Shown one piece after another: positions 60,750 to 64,000 of a stretch of DNA of 64,000 bases. Source of the DNA: an uncultured Roseburia sp. GTDB taxonomy: Bacteria; Bacillota; Clostridia; Lachnospirales; Lachnospiraceae. Within the stretch, counting starts at the first letter, position 1; each line of letters starts with the position of its first letter. The notes below the pieces were generated by a model that was given only the letters and a program-made list of their open reading frames with translations, was not told the origin of the DNA and ran no database searches. The stretch is taken from contig URUD01000006.1 in the NCBI GenBank assembly GCA_900550935.1, positions 1-64,000 of the forward strand. The letters are read 5' to 3'. The position numbers were made by a program, and so were the translations under genes.

Positions 60750-61256
60750 TTATCTAAGTCCTGCCAACAGATGTACCTGCATCGTACCGCTCTCAATGTC
60801 CACCTGTCTGATGCAATCCCGGATCGCCGGGATCAAAAGGTCTGGTGTATTCTCTTTGCTGACAACATACACGTCATTCGCTCCGGTCTGCAGAACATCG
60901 CTCAGGTCTCCTAACTCTTCGCCCTCATCCGAGACAACCTTTAATCCGATCAGGTCTGCAATAAAATATTCATTTTCCCCTAAAGGAACAGCGTTCTCTC
61001 TTGTTACATACAGGCTTTTCTGCCGATACTGCTCCACATCATTGATATTATCAATGCCTTTGAATTTCAGTATCACCAGATTTTTGAAAAATCGTGCCCC
61101 GGCAACCTCAAGTTCGATCTGTTCTTTTCCGGTATCTAAGATAACCTGCTTTAATTTTTTAAAGCGCATCGGGTCATCCGTGGTCGGGAACACTTTTACT
61201 TCACCACGCACTCCATGTGTCGTTGTGATCACGCCAATCTGCAATAAATCTTCCAT
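60750..61256 (-). CDS. rimM: 16S rRNA processing protein RimM
   Basis: The 168-residue protein binds S19 and helps mature the 30S head. IGVITTTHGVRGEVKVFPTTDDP at the start (quote: THGVRGEVKVFP), the middle YFIADLIGLKV and the PRC-barrel end DLLIPAIRDCIRQVDIESG are family marks. GAGGAG lies before the ATG. It forms a unit with trmD downstream and is preceded by an unrelated secreted-protein gene only 11 bases away. Confidence 0.95.
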   Translation of the reverse strand: MEDLLQIGVITTTHGVRGEVKVFPTTDDPMRFKKLKQVILDTGKEQIELEVAGARFFKNLVILKFKGIDNINDVEQYRQKSLYVTRENAVPLGENEYFIADLIGLKVVSDEGEELGDLSDVLQTGANDVYVVSKENTPDLLIPAIRDCIRQVDIESGTMQVHLLAGLR

Positions 61257-61267
61257 TGTTCTCCTCT

Positions 61268-62035
61268 TTATTTTACCACAATATGCAATACTATATTTTC
61301 GATCAGTCCGGTCTTGTTGTTTATCATATTGATCTGTATCGAACCGTTTTCTACCATTTTAATCTTCGGCGAACTTACACTGTAGCGCTTGCTTTTTCCG
61401 TTCCCATAATAGTAAGAAAAAGAACCCTGTTTCCATCCACTCTTTGGTGTTACCTTAAATGTCACAATCTGATTTTTCTTAAATGTATAAGAGCCGGTTA
61501 TATTCGTCTTATTAAATTTCGCCTTAATCTCTTTTCCTGCTAATTTGTAGGATTTTAACGGGTTGGTATATTTGTATACCGTCAGCTTCGAGGTAAATGT
61601 CTTTGTCATGCTGCCATATTTTACCGTAACTTTGACCGTCGCTTTTCCTGTTTTTTTCGGTTTGATGGAAACAGTGTCGGTTCCTCTCTTTTCAATCGTT
61701 GCAATCTTTTTGTTTGAAATGGAAACCTTTGTAATCTTTCCAGTGCTCGGCAGGTTCCAGACATGGTAAAGATAAGAATGATTTTTACTGCTTACGCCGG
61801 TATGCACTTTAAGTTCTGTTGGAAAAGAAGCTCTGAATGCTGACGATGTTGTTGCATATTTCAAATTATCTTCTATCATCGTAGTACTGTCGACTCCTGT
61901 ATTCATCTCTTCCTGCACGCTGACAATACTTTCCTGTTCCGTTGTGGTAACCGTTGCTGCCTGTAATTCAGACGGCACTGCCACAAATAATATCACTGCA
62001 AGAAGGATCACGCCAAGTCGCTTTGTTATTTTCAT
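61268..62035 (-). CDS. Secreted Ig-like (Big_2-type) protein in the rimM operon
   Basis: The 255-residue protein has a signal peptide (about 5-27, LLAVILFVAVPSELQA) and a bacterial Ig-like domain (about 90-150: VSISNKKIATIEKRG, TVSIKPKKTGKATVKVTVKYG). The rest is a basic beta-rich C-terminus with SWKQGSFSYYYGNGKSKR-like wording. No named family or anchor was recognised. The start at 62035 has AAAGGGG 6 bases upstream. It stands between khpA and rimM, a place where Bacillus has the unrelated ylqD, and it is probably co-transcribed with rimM-trmD. Confidence 0.72.
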   Translation of the reverse strand: MKITKRLGVILLAVILFVAVPSELQAATVTTTEQESIVSVQEEMNTGVDSTTMIEDNLKYATTSSAFRASFPTELKVHTGVSSKNHSYLYHVWNLPSTGKITKVSISNKKIATIEKRGTDTVSIKPKKTGKATVKVTVKYGSMTKTFTSKLTVYKYTNPLKSYKLAGKEIKAKFNKTNITGSYTFKKNQIVTFKVTPKSGWKQGSFSYYYGNGKSKRYSVSSPKIKMVENGSIQINMINNKTGLIENIVLHIVVK

Positions 62036-62065
62036 GAGAAACCCCTTTCTTTTTACATTTTTATT

Positions 62066-62105
62066 GTAAAAAACCGGATGCACCATATTTCATGATGTAT
62101 CCGGT
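62066..62105 (-). terminator. Terminator of the ffh-rpsP-khpA unit
   Basis: Minus strand ACCGGAT / ATCCGGT stem with an inner, partly paired loop of 19 bases, followed by TTTTT. It lies about 20 bases after the khpA stop codon and separates this unit from the secreted-protein gene. Confidence 0.75.
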
Positions 62106-62121
62106 ATTTGCGCGAAAAAAT

Positions 62122-62352
62122 CTACTGCATGATCTCTACAATAACTTTTTTCTCTTCTTTTGAGGCAGCAGCCTTCACAACAGCACGGATCGCTTTCGCA
62201 ATACGGCCCTGTTTGCCAATTACCTTGCCCATGTCAGACTGTGCTACGCGCAGCTCTAACACGATAGCTTTTTCATTTTCGGTTTCCGTTACAGCAACTT
62301 CATCCGGGTAATCGACCAGTGATTTGGCAATTACTTCTACTAACTCTTTCAT
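62122..62352 (-). CDS. khpA: KH-domain RNA-binding protein KhpA
   Basis: The 76-residue protein is a single KH domain with the GKVIGKQGRIAKAIR loop (IGKQGR). In Streptococcus and Lactobacillus KhpA pairs with KhpB to bind RNA and influence cell elongation; B. subtilis calls it YlqC. It directly follows rpsP, the standard order. Confidence 0.94.
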   Translation of the reverse strand: MKELVEVIAKSLVDYPDEVAVTETENEKAIVLELRVAQSDMGKVIGKQGRIAKAIRAVVKAAASKEEKKVIVEIMQ

Positions 62353-62370
62353 AGGTCCACCTCACTAATC

Positions 62371-62616
62371 CTATTTCTCGATACCAGCGCTCTTTAAAAT
62401 TCTAGCTACTGTATCTGTTGGCTGAGCTCCGTTAGCTAACCATTTCTTTGCTAACTCCTCATTTACATGATACTCGCTTGGATCTTTAGTCGGATCATAA
62501 GTTCCGATCTCTTCGATGAACTTACCATCTCTTGGGGATCTGGAATCAGAAACTACGATTCTATAGAAAGGAGCTTTTTTCTGTCCCATTCTTCTTAATC
62601 TGATCTTTACTGCCAT
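62371..62616 (-). CDS. rpsP: 30S ribosomal protein S16
   Basis: The 81-residue protein is complete: MAVKIRLRRMGQKKAPFYRI, SRSPRDGKFIEEIGTYDP and GAQPTDTVARILKSAG are the S16 marks. The ATG at 62616 follows AAGGAGGTG by 6 bases; the GTG nine bases upstream is part of that ribosome site. Confidence 0.98.
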   Translation of the reverse strand: MAVKIRLRRMGQKKAPFYRIVVSDSRSPRDGKFIEEIGTYDPTKDPSEYHVNEELAKKWLANGAQPTDTVARILKSAGIEK

Positions 62617-62648
62617 TACTTTCACCTCCTTGGATTATTTTTCATGTA

Positions 62649-63995
62649 TTAAAAAGGAAGTCCTTTAAACATTCCTCTTTTACCTTTTTTCATCATACCA
62701 GGCATCTGTTTCATCATTTTCTTTGCCTGTTCAAACTGTTTTACCAGACGGTTTACCTCTGCAATATCCACGCCTGCGCCCTGTGCGATCCTGCGTTTTC
62801 TGCTTGGATTTAACAGGGAAGGATTCTGTCTTTCCTGCGGTGTCATCGAATAGATGATCGCCTCCGTGCGCGCCATGTTTTTCTCTGCGGCTGCCTCGTC
62901 AATGTCTGGCATCTTGCCTGCGCCAAGTCCCGGCATCATACCAAGGATACTGGACAAGCCACCCATCTTTTTCATCTGACTCATGGACTCTAAATACATC
63001 TCAAAGTCAAATTCATTTTTGCGCATCTTTTCTTCCAGCTTTTTGGCTTTTTCTTCATCCAGATCTGTCTGCGCTTTCTCGATGAGTGTTAAGACATCTC
63101 CCATCCCAAGGATACGGGATGCCATTCGATCCGGGTAAAACTGCTCTAAATCGGAGAGTTTCTCACCCATTCCTGCATAAAGAATCGGTTTTCCGGTCAC
63201 AGCACGGATAGAAAGTGCCGCTCCACCTCTGGTATCACCGTCGAGTTTGGTTAAGATCACACCGTCAATCCCGATCTTCTCATCAAATGTTCCTGCCACA
63301 TTGACTGCATCCTGACCTGTCATGGAGTCCACCACCAATAACGTCTGGGAAACCGGAACATTTTCTTTTATGGAAATCAATTCTGCCATCATGTCCTCAT
63401 CAATATGAAGACGTCCTGCAGTATCGATGATCAACACATTAAAATCATTTTTCTCTGCATGCTCTACTGCTGCTTTTGCAATATCAACCGGGCGGTTTTT
63501 ATCTCCCATCGAAAATACTGCAACGCCCTGTTTTTCTCCATTGATCTGTAACTGTTCAATGGCTGCCGGGCGATATACATCACAAGCCGCCAAAAGGACT
63601 TTCTTTCCTTTTAATTTGAGCTTTCCTGCAATCTTGGCAGTCGTCGTCGTCTTACCGGCTCCCTGAAGACCAACCATCATAATGATCGTCAGTTCCTTGC
63701 CCGGGCGTAATGCGATCTCTGTTGTCTCTGACCCCATCAGCCTGACCATCTCTTCATTTACGATCTTGATGACCATCTGTCCGGGATTGAGTCCGTTCAT
63801 TACATCCTGACCAACCGCACGCTCCTGTACGTCTTTTACGAACTGTTTGACAACCTTGAAGTTTACATCCGCCTCTAAGAGTGCCATCTTGACTTCTTTT
63901 AATGCAAGTTTGACATCATCCTCGGTCAGACGTCCCTTACTCCGAAGGTTCTTGAATACGTTTTGAAGTTTTTCAGATAAACTGTCAAATGCCAT
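62649..63995 (-). CDS. ffh: Signal recognition particle protein Ffh
   Basis: The 448-residue GTPase carries membrane and secreted proteins to the Sec machinery with 4.5S RNA and FtsY. The N domain (MAFDSLSEKLQNVFKNLRSKG) is followed by the G domain with GLQGAGKTTT (about 109-118), DTAGR and TKLDGDTRGG. The Met-rich M domain ends KKMMKQMPGMMKKGKRGMF. The whole reading frame lies inside the window, its start only 5 bases from the edge, so its ribosome site is not visible. It leads the ffh-rpsP-khpA unit. Confidence 0.97.
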   Translation of the reverse strand: MAFDSLSEKLQNVFKNLRSKGRLTEDDVKLALKEVKMALLEADVNFKVVKQFVKDVQERAVGQDVMNGLNPGQMVIKIVNEEMVRLMGSETTEIALRPGKELTIIMMVGLQGAGKTTTTAKIAGKLKLKGKKVLLAACDVYRPAAIEQLQINGEKQGVAVFSMGDKNRPVDIAKAAVEHAEKNDFNVLIIDTAGRLHIDEDMMAELISIKENVPVSQTLLVVDSMTGQDAVNVAGTFDEKIGIDGVILTKLDGDTRGGAALSIRAVTGKPILYAGMGEKLSDLEQFYPDRMASRILGMGDVLTLIEKAQTDLDEEKAKKLEEKMRKNEFDFEMYLESMSQMKKMGGLSSILGMMPGLGAGKMPDIDEAAAEKNMARTEAIIYSMTPQERQNPSLLNPSRKRRIAQGAGVDIAEVNRLVKQFEQAKKMMKQMPGMMKKGKRGMFKGLPF

Positions 63996-64000
63996 CCTAT

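Overview
The window reads as a chromosome segment of a low-to-mid GC anaerobic Firmicute, most likely a Lachnospiraceae gut bacterium of the Roseburia/Agathobacter type. I infer this from the gene orders rho-rpmE-yqhQ-prmC-prfA, der-plsY-gpsA and ffh-rpsP-khpA-rimM-trmD, from Clostridia-type families (DUF4364, DUF1385, YtrA-type GntR/ABC cassettes, TIGR01212 radical SAM), from many large secreted proteins, and from chemotaxis and flagellar-type genes. No sequence search was run, so genus and species are not claimed. Almost every gene lies on the minus strand; the exceptions are the block 6844-10083 and the Rpn-like gene at 56471.

Layout. 1-133: the start of a Phd/YefM-type antitoxin running off the left edge. 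292-1785: a secreted InlB-repeat protein. 2000-6623: a translation-termination block (rho, rpmE, DUF1385 membrane protein, prmC, prfA). 6844-10083, plus strand: malic enzyme, a radical SAM protein, a DUF4364 wHTH protein and a flavin reductase-like protein. 10089-17747: two unknown membrane/coiled-coil proteins and glutamate synthase gltBD. 18061-25363: a CPBP protease, a type IIA topoisomerase pair, a PucR-type regulator and an MsmK-like ABC ATPase. 25561-29018: dut, gpsA, plsY and der. 29141-32323: a GntR-regulated ABC exporter cassette. 32447-42112: M42 peptidase, PgeF, YraN, FlhB-like and FliK-like proteins (the ylqH/ylqG position of Bacillus), rnhB, two signal peptidases around rbgA, a chemoreceptor and rplS. 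59313-63995: trmD (fused to a GNAT domain), rimM, a secreted Ig-like protein, khpA, rpsP and ffh.

The most interesting part is 42255-59221. It is about 17 kb of accessory genes lying between trmD and rplS, which are neighbours in Bacillus and many other Firmicutes. Read in the direction of transcription it holds: a DtxR-type regulator and a second HTH regulator with a similar C-terminal half; a convergently placed Rpn-family nuclease with a tandem repeat and a likely internal translation start; three large secreted proteins with NEAT-like domains, one of which also carries an FMN-binding domain with an SGAT flavinylation motif; a membrane-anchored Shp-family heme protein; an IsdE/HtsA-like heme-binding lipoprotein; a FecCD-type permease and its ATPase; and a membrane-tethered EEP-family hydrolase. 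The order NEAT proteins, Shp, binding protein, permease, ATPase parallels the streptococcal Shr-Shp-HtsABC heme relay, which is controlled by the DtxR-family repressor MtsR. Two inverted repeats of the form GTTAG-N6-CTAAC lie at the promoter of the regulator and at the promoter of the first NEAT gene, suggesting one metal-responsive regulon.

Coding starts were chosen from Shine-Dalgarno spacing; several genes use GTG or TTG. Terminators and promoters were read by eye and are predictions.
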